Shown in pieces: positions 22,312 through 34,590 of a DNA stretch of 64,000 nt. Below the pieces are notes generated by a model that was given only the letters and a program-made list of their open reading frames with translations, had not been told where the DNA came from and did not search any database. The DNA comes from Gnetum montanum (lineage: Eukaryota; Streptophyta; Gnetopsida; Gnetales; Gnetaceae): positions 1 through 64,000 of the forward strand of contig MNCI01034769.1 in assembly GCA_015680685.1 (NCBI GenBank), written 5' to 3'. The first letter of the stretch is position 1, and each line of letters opens with the position of its first letter. Both the position numbers and the translations under genes were made by a program.

Positions 22312-23109
22312 TGATGAGTGGCTAGGTACCCCTACACTCAACCATACGAATATGAGCGTTACACGCACGATCCAGTTGAACTCTGCAGACTAAGTGCCTA
22401 CACGCCTTATGGAACACTTAAGGTTAATCATTCGTTGTCTTCCCAGACTTATTTGTATTTGTCATGGTTGTATGGTTAAGTAAGTCTGAGGTATATGATT
22501 TTTATATCTTTTTGGTTTTTATCTCCTATGCTAATGAGGTGAAAGGTGAAAGACTAATTAACTAACTTTAACTAACTAACTAAGCCTTAATTAACCTAGC
22601 ATCAACATCCATTCCCACTTACCATTCACACCCTAAATCAATGCAACCTTGGTTACCAAACACTATTTGTTACTGGGATCACCAAGCGTAATGCACGTGC
22701 TCGAAGTGGTCATACTAAATGCACTTAACTATGGGAGAAGGATTGAGAGAGATTTAATTAAATAATAAAGCATTTAAATGATAAATAATAAATAAAAATA
22801 AGTAAATTCCTATCTAGCTTAGTCCATGCATTGCAAGGTTTATCCAAGAAGTTCTTCTTTATTTCTGTACACAAACTTGTGTTCAGGTACAATATTTGCT
22901 CGAATAAAGATCCGTTCACTTTGGACCTCCTACTGCGGGCACATGGAAATTATTCTATCTCTGGAAAGATAAAACTACTAGAGTTTCACTATGGTCTAGG
23001 CCTAAACTATGAAACAAGGGAGAGCTACCTCTTATTTTTAGATTTGATGATGCACTGCGATATTGTAGGGGATGCAATATCGTAATCCATGCGATATCGT
23101 GTTCCATCA
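22312..23109 (-). repeat. 3' LTR of element D
   Basis: 798 bp with TGATGAG/CATCA ends on the + strand. The palindromic array is short (23,057-23,109). By eye about 15 differences from the 5' LTR occur in the first 225 positions, nearly all transitions. Confidence 0.9.
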
Positions 23110-23122
23110 TACCCCCATGACT
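23110..23122 (-). other. Polypurine tract of D
   Basis: The minus strand reads AGTCATGGGGGTA beside the 3' LTR, identical to B. Confidence 0.75.
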
Positions 23123-25035
23123 GAATAAAAACTCATCCTCGAGTTCCTTACAAAATATTGGGAAGGTATGGCATTATTGACTGAATGGAACTGATGGTGA
23201 ATGGGATGACATGTGAACGGATCATCGTTACAAGACAAGATAAAACTAGTGTTCATGACAACAAGAGTGAACACCTTATACATTTGATATCAAGCCTTAT
23301 TTGGCAACTGAGAGAGAGAAGAGAGAAGAGAGAAGAAGTCTACTACTACCAATGCCAAGATTGCATCTTTCGTTTTCTATCCATAAGCTTGCCATCAATC
23401 TTGCTCCTTGCATAACTGCTTTCAGCAGTGCTCCATTCCAAGTGTTCCTTCCAGATCCAATCCATTGTTGTATGATTTCCATCTACACATACAACATAGT
23501 CTTATATTAGCAAGGGTAAATGAATCATAATGCAATTGATACCTTGCTTCAATGAAAGGTTCGTTGGCTAAGTTGTGGTATGGCTAATATGGATTTGGAG
23601 ATATCATAGTGGTGACTACCGAAGGTGTAGGGGTTAGGAGAAAATCAAAAAAAATTGGGTCCAGACCCCCATGACTAAGAGTGAACCTCTGGTAGTGATA
23701 GAATGGAGAAGGAAAAAGAATAAGAAAGATGGAGAAAAAGAGAGAACTATAACGTCAATGAAATAGATGTTAAGATGGAAATGAACAAATAAAGTTCATT
23801 ACACAAATGTTTAAGGGAAAGAATTTAACTAGTGCACCAAATAGGAATGCTAGTGGATCCTCCCCAAAGCAGGCTCATGCCCTTAATGCCCTGACAAATC
23901 CACATTCAAAGAGTCCGTAGGCTCGAGGAATGTCATTTGGAAAAAGAGTTAAAGTCTTAACCACAAGAATTTACCAAAAAGAAAACAATGCGTCAACCAA
24001 AATATACACTAATGATACGACCAGCAATGAGGTGAACAATGGAGGAAGAATGATGAAAAGAAGAGAATGAAATGGAATCTCAAAAACAAGGTGGTGTACA
24101 ACCCCTTGTGTAGTTAATGATTAATGTGACTTAGTAGATCCCATTCCAAGTCCGGCCTCAAACAAACCACATCCAGTGACTTCGCATTAATGCATTCGGC
24201 CAATCCATCCCCTTGAAGTAACAAGAATGCCTTCCCAAAGAGCTACTACCATTCCAACGAAACGAAGGAGGAGAGAATGAGAAGCGAGAAGGGCCTTAGT
24301 TAGAGGGAACATTTTTATTTTATTTCCATAACCAGTGCTTGTAGCCTAAATGGTTATTTTGTCTAAGGCGTGTGCTTTGAATTCTCACTATTTTTTTTGT
24401 TTTCTTGTTTTTTATTTTTTTGTTTTATGTGTTTATGTGTGAGAACCACACCATGAAAAGATTTTGTTATTTTTATTTACTCAGAAGTAGCATTGAAACA
24501 GTAAGAAAACTCAAGAAGAAAACATCCAAGAACCTAAGAGAACGTCCAACACAAATGCATCAAGTTCCCTTGAAGTCACACCCTTTTCAATTCGTGAGTC
24601 CTTCCTTAGTTTGAGAAATGCCCAGTCACCTGTTTGTTGATAGTTCTTATTTAGAAAGGGACTGTACATTTCCAAGCCAAAAGAGACCATAGAAATTTGT
24701 GGATGTATGGATGAAGTAGACTCATTGCCTGCTATATCAAAAGAACCATACCTTAGTATCAACATCATAACTTAAAGGTAAAAACCAAACATTAGCAATC
24801 AATAGGAAAATAGTTCATACCATCATGAAGAACACTTATTAAATGACAAACTTACAATATGGATAACACACACCCACATACACAAAATGAGAAAGTATAA
24901 CAATGTTGTAAAAAAAACAAGAAAAGTTAAAGAAATTTGTAAAACAAAAATATACAAAACAAAAATGTGTAAGACAAAAATGTGTAAAACAAAAACTTAA
25001 AAGAACTGAGGGCCTCAAATTATTAGCATAGGTGG
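23123..25035 (-). other. Noncoding 3' domain of D
   Basis: No gene. Homologous to B and C throughout, with the conserved box at about 23,843-23,897 and a GA-rich tract at 23,301-23,340. Confidence 0.65.
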
Positions 25036-25053
25036 CCATCTCCCCCATGAATG
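25036..25053 (-). other. Internal purine-tract box of D
   Basis: Minus strand CATTCATGGGGGAGATGG. It lies right after the pol-deletion junction, as in C. Confidence 0.65.
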
Positions 25054-25382
25054 AATGGAAAGGGAGAGATTCGAAATACTGAATGCCTATTTGAATTTCT
25101 TAGAAGTGTCCAACTTCTCCCGATTGATATTTTCAAGTTAAGGGGTGGAAGTTGGCGACGTTCATATTCCAATGTATCTATGCTTTCGTTGTGGTTGTAG
25201 GTTGTTTCCCCAATTCATTTCATGCATGTTGGTGGGCTACTCTCTTGATCAGCTATCAACCACTGGGTGTTCTCTTATTATGTGGTTGCTACATACAGGC
25301 ACCTTTGTATCTGATTTTCTTGTGCACACCAGTTGCATGTAGAAGATGCTAAGCATTCCTCCATGTCGTCACTGTATGTGAT
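25054..25382 (-). other. Pre-RT remnant and pol-deletion junction of D
   Basis: The minus strand joins the pre-RT linker (GGGAGAAGTTGGACACTTCT) to the post-integrase sequence (TATTTCGAATCTCTCCC) at about 25,070-25,100. Both flanks and the join match C almost base for base. Confidence 0.8.
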
Positions 25383-25815
25383 TCATGGAACTTTTTTCTT
25401 CTCGATCTTTCCATAAATATTTTCCTTAGATATTTCTAAGAAAAGATCACGGATCCCTAGGCATGCGTCTATTGTACTCAGCCATGCACTTCTAATTATA
25501 ATTGGGAAGTCCCCTTTGTTGCTGTTGACTTCTATTACCAGGAAATCAGCTGGGTATGACCAACCACACATAGTGATAATGATGTCCTCCACCAATCCCA
25601 AGGGAATGATGATGGACTAGTCAGCCAGCTCTAGTTGAATATTGCTCTTCTTGAGTGGAGGCAAGTTCTAGGCTTGATACATTTCTCATGAGATTAAGTT
25701 GACTCTAGAACCTGAGTCAAGAAGAGCCTTATGAGATTCATTCCTAGTGACTTGGAGGTAGATTAAGGAACTTCCAGGGTCAGATAATTTCCTGGGAAGG
25801 TGCCCTACCTTGATC
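25383..25815 (-). pseudogene. Element D aspartic protease
   Basis: The retropepsin-like region carries LLDSGSRVNLIS near 25,690-25,730 and an open C-terminal half (25,383-25,601) with LVEDIIITMCGWSYPADFLVIEV and STIDACLGIRD. The motif block that is GRAW in C reads RSAW here. One or more Gln/Trp-to-stop changes separate the halves. It sits directly downstream of gag, as in C, so D encoded gag and protease only. Confidence 0.75.
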
Positions 25816-28341
25816 CAGTCAGTGATGGTATGTGTTAACATAACCGTATACGTTAAGCTCTGTTGTTGGTTTGAAGGGAGCTCTCAAGCCTTGTATGTTG
25901 GAGGAGCGTGCATAGACTCAACCGCTTGTGGTTTTGAGAGCTTGTTTGGGCTTTTGGTTCTGAAGAAAGGTCTTCTCTTCTTATGGTTGTCAGAACCAGC
26001 AATGGGTTGAAGGTTTACAACTCTCATAGCATTACGTTGTTGCAGTTGAGTGGGGAGTTCCCCTTGCATTGTTGGAGCAAGTGGTAGTGGAACTATCGGC
26101 ATAAGAGTGGCGGATGGATTCGGAGGATGGTATGCATATGGTGTGTCTCCTCGAGGAGAAGGAGTCCTAAAATACTCTCGAACTTGGTAGTAATGTTGTG
26201 GGGTTGTGTGACCCATAGAGTCACTTGTAGAAACCAGTTGTTGCACATAGTAGCCAGATGAATCTAGTTGTCGGTAAGGGTATTGTTGTCTAGGCGGTGG
26301 CATCCCCCATGACTATGGGTGTTGCCCGATAGGTTGTGGCAGAGTTCCATTTGGATAATATGTTAATGGTTGGTGGAACTACCTTGGGTTACCTTGGGGA
26401 TAAGGTAACCTTTGGGGTGCCTACCGTCTGTTAAGTCTTGGGTTGAGTGCATACACCCCAGACTCTTGTAGATGTGAGATGATTGGACAACATCCTTTAG
26501 GATGGTCATATTGGTAGATCTCACATCCACCGTCATTGTCTGTATCTGAATTCACAACCTCATCGGCAATAGTCATTTTTCCCTTACCCTTGTGACGTGC
26601 ATGGCCTGAATCTCTCCGCTTTTTCTTATCATGGTCACTACTTCGTTCCTCCTTAGACTCCTCTACGATTTTCAGGACAGTTTCAATTTTACTATCTAAG
26701 GAGCTCCATATTTCATGTACCTTAGCCAACACTTCTGTTGTTAGCTTTTGAAGCGGCAAGGTTTTTCTATTCACCAACTCTTCGAGTGGTGACTCATCCT
26801 CTTCATCACAGAATCTTACTCCCCTCTTTCAGAGGGAAGGATCGTAATTATATCCTTCCGCACTTTCTCTTCTTCTTCTTTAGCTACTTGCTCCAACAAT
26901 CGATGAATTTCATGGGATCTAAGTTCTAATAATCTCCCTTGGGCATAAGTCTCAAGGGTTCTCCTAGTTTCGTGTCTTAGCCCATCTATGAGGTGGTGGA
27001 GTTGATCCTGTTGTGTGTAACCATGGTTGGGGCAATGATGTAACAATGCATAATATCAGCCCATGACAGCATCCAAGGGTTCATGAGTACCTTGCTTCTA
27101 TCCTTAGATCTGCTTACGCAAGTTAGACACTTTGGAGTACGTTTGGTATTTATCATTAAAGAGTTCTAACATCGTACTCCACCTTCTAATAGTTTCTCTA
27201 AGAACTGGTACCAACTCTCTGCTTCCTTTATGAGTGTCCTAGGAAACAGCTTTAATTTCTGCCAATCGTTTTCGATATTCTACAAGGCACAAGCATCATG
27301 GAATTCCTGTAACTGATTTTTCATATCAGCATTGTATCCCCCCTCAAATCGTGGGATATTATTCATGTCTAGTCTCTTGATCCGACTATCTTTTTGATGC
27401 CTTGTAGGTATCCTAACTACCTCCGTAATGTCTAACATACTTCGGGTTGCTAGTAGGGGTTCATCATGATAATTCCTCTCATGATGTCTATGATGCCTAC
27501 GTGGTTCCCTACTTTCCCTTCTTTCATGCCTTGACTCTCTAGAGTGCCCTCGTCATCGCTCTCAACTCTCTTGTCTAGGTCTCTCATTTTGCTTACCCTT
27601 ATCCTCACCATTATGCTTTTTATGACTACACCCTGATGTGGAAGGAGAGGGCGAATGATGTGATGAAGAGGAAGAAGAAGGAGAACCATTGCCATGATGA
27701 TGTTTCTTACCTTCTCTTTGGTGGCTACGGCCCCGATCGTGATGACGATCCGAATGCTTGTCCTTGTCATGTGTTTTTGTTCCCTCAGTGAACACTTGGT
27801 GTTCATGGGGATTAGAACCAGAGTTGTGTATCGTGGAGCATAGGTTATGATACCCCACCTCCTCACCATCATTAGGAGGAGGAACATCAACTGATAGAGA
27901 ACTAGTTATAATTGGTTCACCATCTCCAATTTCTCTTAAGACGTGTAGGACCCCTTTGCCCTTCAACAATGTATGGTGGCTCTCCTACCTCAAGTCCCAT
28001 AAACGTTGCACCGCTGTGGGATGGTAATCCCTTGTGTCAAAATCACCTACAATGTATTCAGTGTATAGTTGCGTCATGCCTATCTGTGCAAGAGCACGAA
28101 GAAGCATGTTAGGGACTGCCCGATCTGGAGGTAACACTATGTTACCTTGCAAGTCTCTCCAACGTAGTTGTTCATACTAATGGAGGATAAAGGTAAAATC
28201 GGGTATATACTCATCAGGATGAGTATATACAACCCGGTACTATTGAGGAACTGGCAGTTCTTTGTTATGCATGTTAAAATGCTGACTATTTCTTGTATGA
28301 TCCCTAGGTGGTGAAGTGCTCTTATGAGAAGAAGAAGACAT
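25816..28341 (-). pseudogene. Element D gag
   Basis: The start is MSSSSHK at 28341. The N-terminal domain contains NMLLRALAQIGM (about 28,110). Next comes a long open His/Ser-rich region (27,562-27,969), then the gag core near 27,100-27,300 (SWYQFL, FNDKYQTY), a charged piece at 26,421-26,777 with the knuckle CEIYQYDHPKGCC in which the second Cys is Tyr, and a Pro/Gln-rich tail (25,884-26,303). Loss of that knuckle Cys and several stops show decay. The protein would form the capsid. Confidence 0.82.
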
Positions 28342-28466
28342 TATGTCTTATTCGGTGTGCTGATTAACCATTATATAATTTTTTGCTTAATTAACCCTAA
28401 GGGTTCATTTAAGCTCCCAACAATGTGGATAATTTCCTATGTTCTACTTAGCGCACAAACAACTTA

Positions 28467-28486
28467 GTCCCCGGCAACGGTGCTAA
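28467..28486 (-). other. Primer binding site of D (tRNA-Asp)
   Basis: The minus strand reads TTAGCACCGTTGCCGGGGAC next to the 5' LTR. It matches the 17-base tRNA-Asp complement at 15 positions, among the best in the window. Confidence 0.8.
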
Positions 28487-29315
28487 TGATGAGTGGCAAG
28501 GTACCCCTACACTCAACCATACGAATATGAGCGTTACACGCATGATCTAGTCGAACTCCATAGACTAAGTGCCTACATGCCTTATGGAACACTTAAGGTT
28601 GATCATTCATTGTCTTCCCAGACTTACTTGTATTTTTCACGGTTGTATGGTTAAGTAAGTCTAAGGTATATGATTTTTATATCTTTTTAGTTTTTATCTC
28701 CTATGCTAATGAGGTGAAAGGTGAAAGACTAATTAACTAACTTTAACTAACTAACTAAGCCTTAATTAAGCTAGCATTAGCACCCGTTCCCACTTACTGT
28801 TCACACCCTGAAAAAATGCAACCTTGGTTACCAAACGCTATTCGTTACTGGGATCACCAAGCGTAACGCACGTGCTTGAAGCAGTCGTACTGAATGCACT
28901 TAACTATGGGAGAAGGGTTGAGAGAGATTTAATTAACTAATAAATCATTTAAATGATAAACAATAAATAACAATAAGTAAAGTCCTATCTAGCTTAGTCC
29001 ATGCACTGCAAGGTTTATCCAAGAAGTTCGTCTTTATTTCCGTACACAAACTTGTGTTCAGGTACAATATTTGCTCGAATAAAGATCCGTTCACTTTGGA
29101 GCTCCTATTGTAGGCACATGGAAATTATTCTATCTCTGGAGAGGTAAAAATGCTAGAGTTTCACTATGGTCTAGGCCTAAACTGTGAAACAAGGGAGAGC
29201 TGCCTCTTATTTATAAATTTGATGGCACACTACGATATCGCATATGCAATATCGCAGGGGAAGACGCAATATCGCATACGCGATATCGTGGGGGATGTGA
29301 TATCGCGGCCCATCA
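28487..29315 (-). repeat. 5' LTR of element D
   Basis: 829 bp. The palindromic array is at about 29,226-29,315 and a TATA-like TTTATAAATAAG (minus strand) at about 29,206-29,218. Confidence 0.9.
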
Positions 29316-29637
29316 TTATTCTAAGAAAATGAACCCAACATAGAACTTAAAGAAGAACATTTTACACTCTGACTATATACCAAAAGAAGATGTTAAACAT
29401 GGAGACACAAGAACTAAAATAGAAAATAAATAAGGAAACATGTTTGGACCTCTTAAAAAGAAAAAACCTTCTATTCCAACGAAAGATATATCTCCACATG
29501 ATCAAAATGTGGTTATCATCAATATTAAATGTGATACTAAGCGAAAACTTAAATCATTAAAGATGATAATTGGAAAGCTTATGGTGTATAATCAAGGGAA
29601 CATGCCATCCATTTTATGAATGCTCATCCATGAGTTT
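29316..29637 (+). pseudogene. Element A gag tail, last part
   Basis: The A sequence resumes after D with SKKMNP and a Lys/Asp-rich tail (DYIPKEDVKHGDT..., KKKKPSIPTKDISPHDQ). It aligns with 56,250-56,560 of E. The homologous place in B is the end of the integrase region, but no integrase motif is visible here, so A is pol-less by descent. The frame runs into the internal purine box. Confidence 0.65.
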
Positions 29638-29653
29638 AGTCATGGGGGAGATG
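29638..29653 (+). other. Internal purine-tract box of A
   Basis: AGTCATGGGGGAGATG, identical to the E copy at 56566-56581. Confidence 0.65.
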
Positions 29654-31843
29654 CCCCATCTTGAATTAAGAACTAATAAGTGCATTTTCACTTTTTTGTT
29701 TTACAATTTTTTATCCTTTTCCTATTTCTTAAAAAAATTTCAATTCTTAATATGTTCTTCATTTCTTGTTATTTTTCTTTTCTTTATAATTTTCTCTTTT
29801 ATTGAGTCATTTCATTTCCTTTATGTTTAATGAATGTCTACTATGTCTTTGTTAATAACAATGTTGCCAATCATGATGCAAAAGTCAACACCATGTGTTG
29901 GGTTTTTGTCCTATACTATCAAGATGATTGGGTAAATAATTTTGTAATGTAATGAGACCACATCATCCATCCCTCCAATTTCTCTAAATAAAAGGATTAA
30001 ATCATGAAAACAATATGGTTATTTTTACATGAACCTTAAACTAACTAATGATCATTATTCCTAGAAGAAAGGGGGAAAGACCAAGTGGGAATGAAAAAAG
30101 ATGTGCCCTCAAGGGGATTTGTTAGGTTCTCTTCTTGAGTTCCTTCTTGGGACCTATGACTCCTCATGTAATGTATCATCACTCCTATCATCAACCAATA
30201 AATAGGAAGCATGTCTTTGCATGGTGTGGTTCCCAAAGGAAAAAGAAGAGAAAAATAAATAAATAAATAAAGAGAGGAAAAAAAAGAAAAAAATAATGGA
30301 AATTCAAAGCACACCCCTTAGACATAATAATGGGCTACAAGCACTGGTTACATGGTTGGAAAGACATGTTACCCATGCCTGATGGCACCCCTCTAACTAA
30401 GGCCCTTCCTTCCTTCTTTCTTTTCTTTTCTTCTCTTTTTTGAGTGATGTTCATTCTCTATGATTGTTGTGAGCTCATGATGGTTGGCAAGAAGGGACCC
30501 ATCAATGCAAGGCCACTATTAATGATATAGAATTGGTTTAAAACTTGGATGGAAAGGTATGATGTTCACCTTAATCACAACTGACACAAGAACCTATTAT
30601 GGACATGATTAAGTACTTTACATCCCAACCTTTGCAATCCCTTATCATCCCATTATTCACCTCACTATTACATGCAATTATGAGCCTAATGGTTTTGTAT
30701 AGTATAGTAAAAAATCCTAACCAAGGAATTTTTATGTTGTTTGAAACAAAGGCATGATCTACATTTAACTTGTAAGATGCCCATAGACATCTATAGAAGT
30801 GGTTATGTAAGGGCATTATGGTAGGAGCCTACTTTAGGGGGGAACCCACTTGCATAAATTTTGTTGATCATGGCTCTAAATCATACCTCACATCTTCAAG
30901 GACATCATGGACTACTTCTTTGAATTTATGCATGATTTTATGACTACTTCTTATCAATTTCAATTATTTTTAATACCTTTATATTAAACTATCCTTGAAA
31001 TTCAATATATCTTAGTCATCTTGTGAATTAGACATTTGGTTTTAGTTGTTCAAAAACTTGTTAGCTTCCAAAGTTAAGCTCATTCATCATGGGGGATAAG
31101 GATGTAATTTTTGAAATTTTTTTAACATCCTTTATTTTTGAACATTATGGTAACTAATAGTAATAATTATCAAAATAACATGAACAACTTGATGATTTTA
31201 GTTACCTCATAGCCTTGGGAATAGTACCTTGTCATCACCTTGCACTTAAATGCTAATTTTTTTCAAATTTTAAGCTAACTAAGGGATCTAAAAATGGTTA
31301 ATTATTAAGGAAAATTTACTAAGACTAATGTTGATTCTTTGGTGATTGTAGGTAATGCTAAAAGGAAAGCCTAAGGTTGAAGGTCTTTTACAAGGCAAGG
31401 AAAAGAGGCAAAGAAAAGGATAGAGGACGATATGACCATGGACAAATAGTAGCATGTATAAGGATTAAAGCTCAAACATCATATGTTTGTTGAATTCAAG
31501 GAACGATGAGAAGAAATTTTAGTCCATCCTTCAAGAATGTTCTACATAACATGAGAAGCCTCAACATAACAATCAAAGTTGGAAAGTCTACCACCATTGG
31601 CAATAACAAGAAGATTCATCATTAGCAAATCTTTGAAGACTTCTACAATTTTACAAAATTTGATGTCTATCTAGTCTCTCTTTGTCATTTTGTAATACAT
31701 TCACTTGAATAAAAATATGTAATGTGGCACTCTAGTTTTATAATGGTAGCCAATCTAGTCTTGGTCACCCCACAATTTTTGTAATGAAACTTCATCCATT
31801 TATATATAACTTGAGGATGAATTTCTAGAAATTTGCGGCTGTA
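29654..31843 (+). other. Noncoding 3' domain of A
   Basis: No gene. The conserved box is at about 30,801-30,856 (GAGCCTACTTTAGGGGGGAA). A stretch around 30,206-30,235 (CTTTGCATGGTGTGGTTC) is also shared with B, C and D. The terminal purine tract before 31844 is barely recognisable. Confidence 0.6.
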
Positions 31844-32768
31844 TGATGAGACCTAATATATCAAGCAACTTCATCAAGGCATCCCCACTGATGAAGCCTC
31901 ATTGATGTATCCTCATCAACACATCCCTGTTGATGCATCCTCATCAACACATTCCTGTCAATGTAGCTAAATGTGTTAACATATCCCAATTGACACAATT
32001 CCTGTATTTTCCTATAAATATGTGAGTACCTACGATGTGTTTGGTGCCATTTGGTCACTAGTATAGCTAGACTCTTATAGTTTTATTTTGTAATCCTAGA
32101 GAACACTTAGTGAGTGCTTGCAATGTGGATTTGAGTTAGTTGTATAGTGTCTTATTCAAGTGGCATTGTACCTAGACACATTTCATGAACAACAATAAGA
32201 TTGAGATTGATTCCTTTTCATTGCAACACTTTGACTTAGATTAGATTTACTTTTAGTATAATTTATTTCTATGTACTTAGTTAACATTTACATTTCCATG
32301 CACATTAATTAATCTACAAAATGAGCGCAACTAGTTTCGAGCGTAAACACGAATTCACTTGGTAATCCTAGTAGCGTTATTACTTGGTTCACCTAGTAGC
32401 ATAACTCTTGGTAGTCCCAACAGTGGATATGTGAGTTCAAGACATGTATGACAAGTTGGGAATGTACACTCATCACCCTTACAATAGTTTAGGATTTATC
32501 TTATTGTTATTAATTAGGTTAAATAATTAATTTCTACATGATTACTTAGTTTGTTTAAGGAGCACACAACATCAATAATCATATGCCTCACTTTGGACTA
32601 AACCATATGTGACAAAGAAACCACTAGTCTAAGTGAAAAGAAAGTGACTTGCAACCAATGCTTAACACTTTAGATACCACACTAGTTCCATCCACAGAAT
32701 TCGATCAAATTGTACATGAAAACTTGTGATTCATATGGTTGGGTGTAGGGGGTACCCACTCCTCATCA
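31844..32768 (+). repeat. 3' LTR of element A
   Basis: 925 bp from TGATGAGACC to CATCA. It carries the TGATGCATCC-type array (31,870-31,970), a TATA box at 32,022-32,030 and CTTGGTAATCC repeats near 32,360-32,430. Confidence 0.85.
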
Positions 32769-34590
32769 TTTTTAGACCAAGTATATTATAGTTAATGAGA
32801 TATAGCTTCCTTGGTTCAAATATCTAGCTTATAGTTGTGCAAGTTACATGATCAATTCTAAGGGACTATGCTAAGATATATATCATCTAAGAATATGGTA
32901 AAAATATATATTTGAAAACTATATCATCAAGTAGAAAGCCATTAATTCATTTATTCATTTTGATGGGTTAGCCTATGCTATTAGTATACAAGCAGATGAT
33001 GAAGGATGATAATGATAAATCACATGATGAAAAATTATATAAAGGCATGATTTAATCTTATTTATCTAATTCTAAGAAAACCTCAAATTTGTATGGTTAT
33101 TGGACTATGTGCAAGTTATTAGTCTAAATACAAAGAATCTCATTTTCTTGCCATAAAAAGAGTGTTGAGATATATTCTAGTTAACAAGGTCTTTGATTTC
33201 AAAAGAATGTATAGTTAATTCTTGTTGGATAGATTGTTGTTCAATGAGTAGGTTCAAAGAAGATAGAAACGCATAATTAAGTATTAATATTTTATTGACA
33301 TTTGGTTTGCATATTGAATGAGCAAGAAGAAATGCTTAATTTCCTTGCCAATAGTTGAAGAAAAGCGTATTTCCATTGGAAGATGTTGATCATAATTTTT
33401 ATGGATGAGACAAATATTTGACAATTATAAATTAAACATTATCAAGAAATCTATGTATTCCAATAGATCTATAAGATCTATATGTAATTAAAATATTTTT
33501 ATTAATAAAATAAATATCACTAAAAATTATGGGAAACATTAGAGAATTAAGAACATAGAAGTCAAATTTTATTTCATAAGTACATGTAAATGGGGAAATA
33601 GCCTTGGAACATGCTAGACGACCACTGATGAGCGGTAAGGTACCCCTATGCCCAACCATACAAATACGAGTGTTCATGTGCGATTTGGTCGAACTCGAAG
33701 GATTAAGTGCTTATGCACCTATGCAGAACAAGGATGAGTTATGCAGTCATTGTCTTCCCAAGCTTACTTGTAAGGAACAATTGTATGGTTAAGTAAACTC
33801 GAGGTATATGATTTTATATATATATATTTTCTATCTTGGTCTCCTAAGTGTGTGAAATGAAAATATTTAGTTAACTAATGGATTTTTGTAACTCTAATGT
33901 TGATCGAATCCTAACACCAGCAGCATCTGTTCCACTCTTCGGACACATCCTAAACCACTGTAACACTACTAGGATTACCAAATGCTAGTCATTACTGGAT
34001 TACCAAGTGTTCCATGTATGCTCAAAGTGGTCGTGTTGAGTGTGCTAATTCGTTGATAATTAATAATTCTAAAGAAATAACATTGATTAACTAATGAGAG
34101 TATCAAATAACAGTAAATAACATTAAATGCAATAGTTAAGCTATTCTGAATGTTGCAAGGTTTATCACAAAGTTCATCTTTATTTTCGAACACAAGGTGT
34201 GCTTAGGTACACAATGCTCGAATAAAGATCCGTTCACTCTATAACTCCTACTACGAGCATTCAAAAATAATTCTAACCCTAGAAGAGAAAAAACTACAAG
34301 AGTTCGTCTAAAGGACTGAAAAAATACTATGCCAGACCAAGCGCCCCTGTCTAGGCTCCGACATCGCATGTCCGATGTCCGGGATCCAATGTCACTTGGC
34401 CAATCCGATATTGGGTATTCGATATTGGGGGTCCGATATCGAGTTGCTTATTTGGTGACTCATCAACCACCTTACTAGCATTATAATCAAGCTCATGATA
34501 AGAGTTTTGAAAACATCATTAAAAAAATTACTAAGTGTTCTTGGCAATATTTGGAACAAATCAATTAAATTGGCAACCTTAATATCACAT
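32769..34590 (+). pseudogene. Ty1/copia RT/RNase H remnant
   Basis: The translation follows the end of a Ty1/copia pol: KDDNDKSHDEKLYKGMI near 33,000-33,060, FLAIKRVLRYI-like at about 33,150-33,175, then SIGRC...FLWMRQIFDNY at about 33,375-33,430 and INITKN...KNIEVKFYFIS at about 33,510-33,590. These correspond to the linker after RT and to RNase H, which degrades the RNA strand during copying. Many stops and frameshifts mean it is long dead. It is cut by the A insertion on the left and by a solo LTR (33,626-34,465); its C-terminal end (SFENIIKKITKCSW) reappears at about 34,495-34,550. No LTR of this copia element is visible. Confidence 0.75.
33626..34465 (-). repeat. Solo LTR (H) of the B/D/F family
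   Basis: 840 bp with TGATGAG and CATCA ends, flanked by a perfect duplication ACCAC (33621-33625 and 34466-34470). No internal element sequence is present, so recombination between two LTRs removed it. It has its own variant array of CCGATATTGG/CCGATGTCC units at about 34,356-34,450. Confidence 0.9.

Larger units (their letters stand above)
22312..29315 (-). mobile_element. Element D: gag-protease retrotransposon lacking RT, RNase H and integrase
   Basis: D is 7004 bp in reverse orientation inside A. It has a perfect 5-bp target duplication, TTATT (22307-22311 and 29316-29320). Order from the right: 5' LTR 28487-29315, tRNA-Asp site, gag, protease, pre-RT remnant, internal purine tract, 3' domain, purine tract, 3' LTR 22312-23109. 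It is complete except for the RT-to-integrase block, and the breakpoint equals that of C. Removal rejoins A as ...SNPLISSY then SKKMN, matching E near 56,240-56,270. Confidence 0.92.
1968..32768 (+). mobile_element. Element A: gag-only Ty3/gypsy-type LTR retrotransposon, host of two nested insertions
   Basis: A is the outermost element. Its LTRs lie at 1968-2960 and 31844-32768, begin TGATGAGACC and end CATCA. They are flanked by TTTTT on both sides (1963-1967, 32769-32773), which is a weak duplication because it is homopolymeric. The internal part reads tRNA-Asp primer site, gag in three pieces, internal purine tract and a long noncoding 3' domain. It is interrupted by C at 4830/21575 and by D at 22311/29316. 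With both inserts removed A is about 7 kb. No protease, RT, RNase H or integrase is present, and gag has many stops, so A could only have moved with enzymes made by another element. Its closest relative here is E. Confidence 0.88.
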
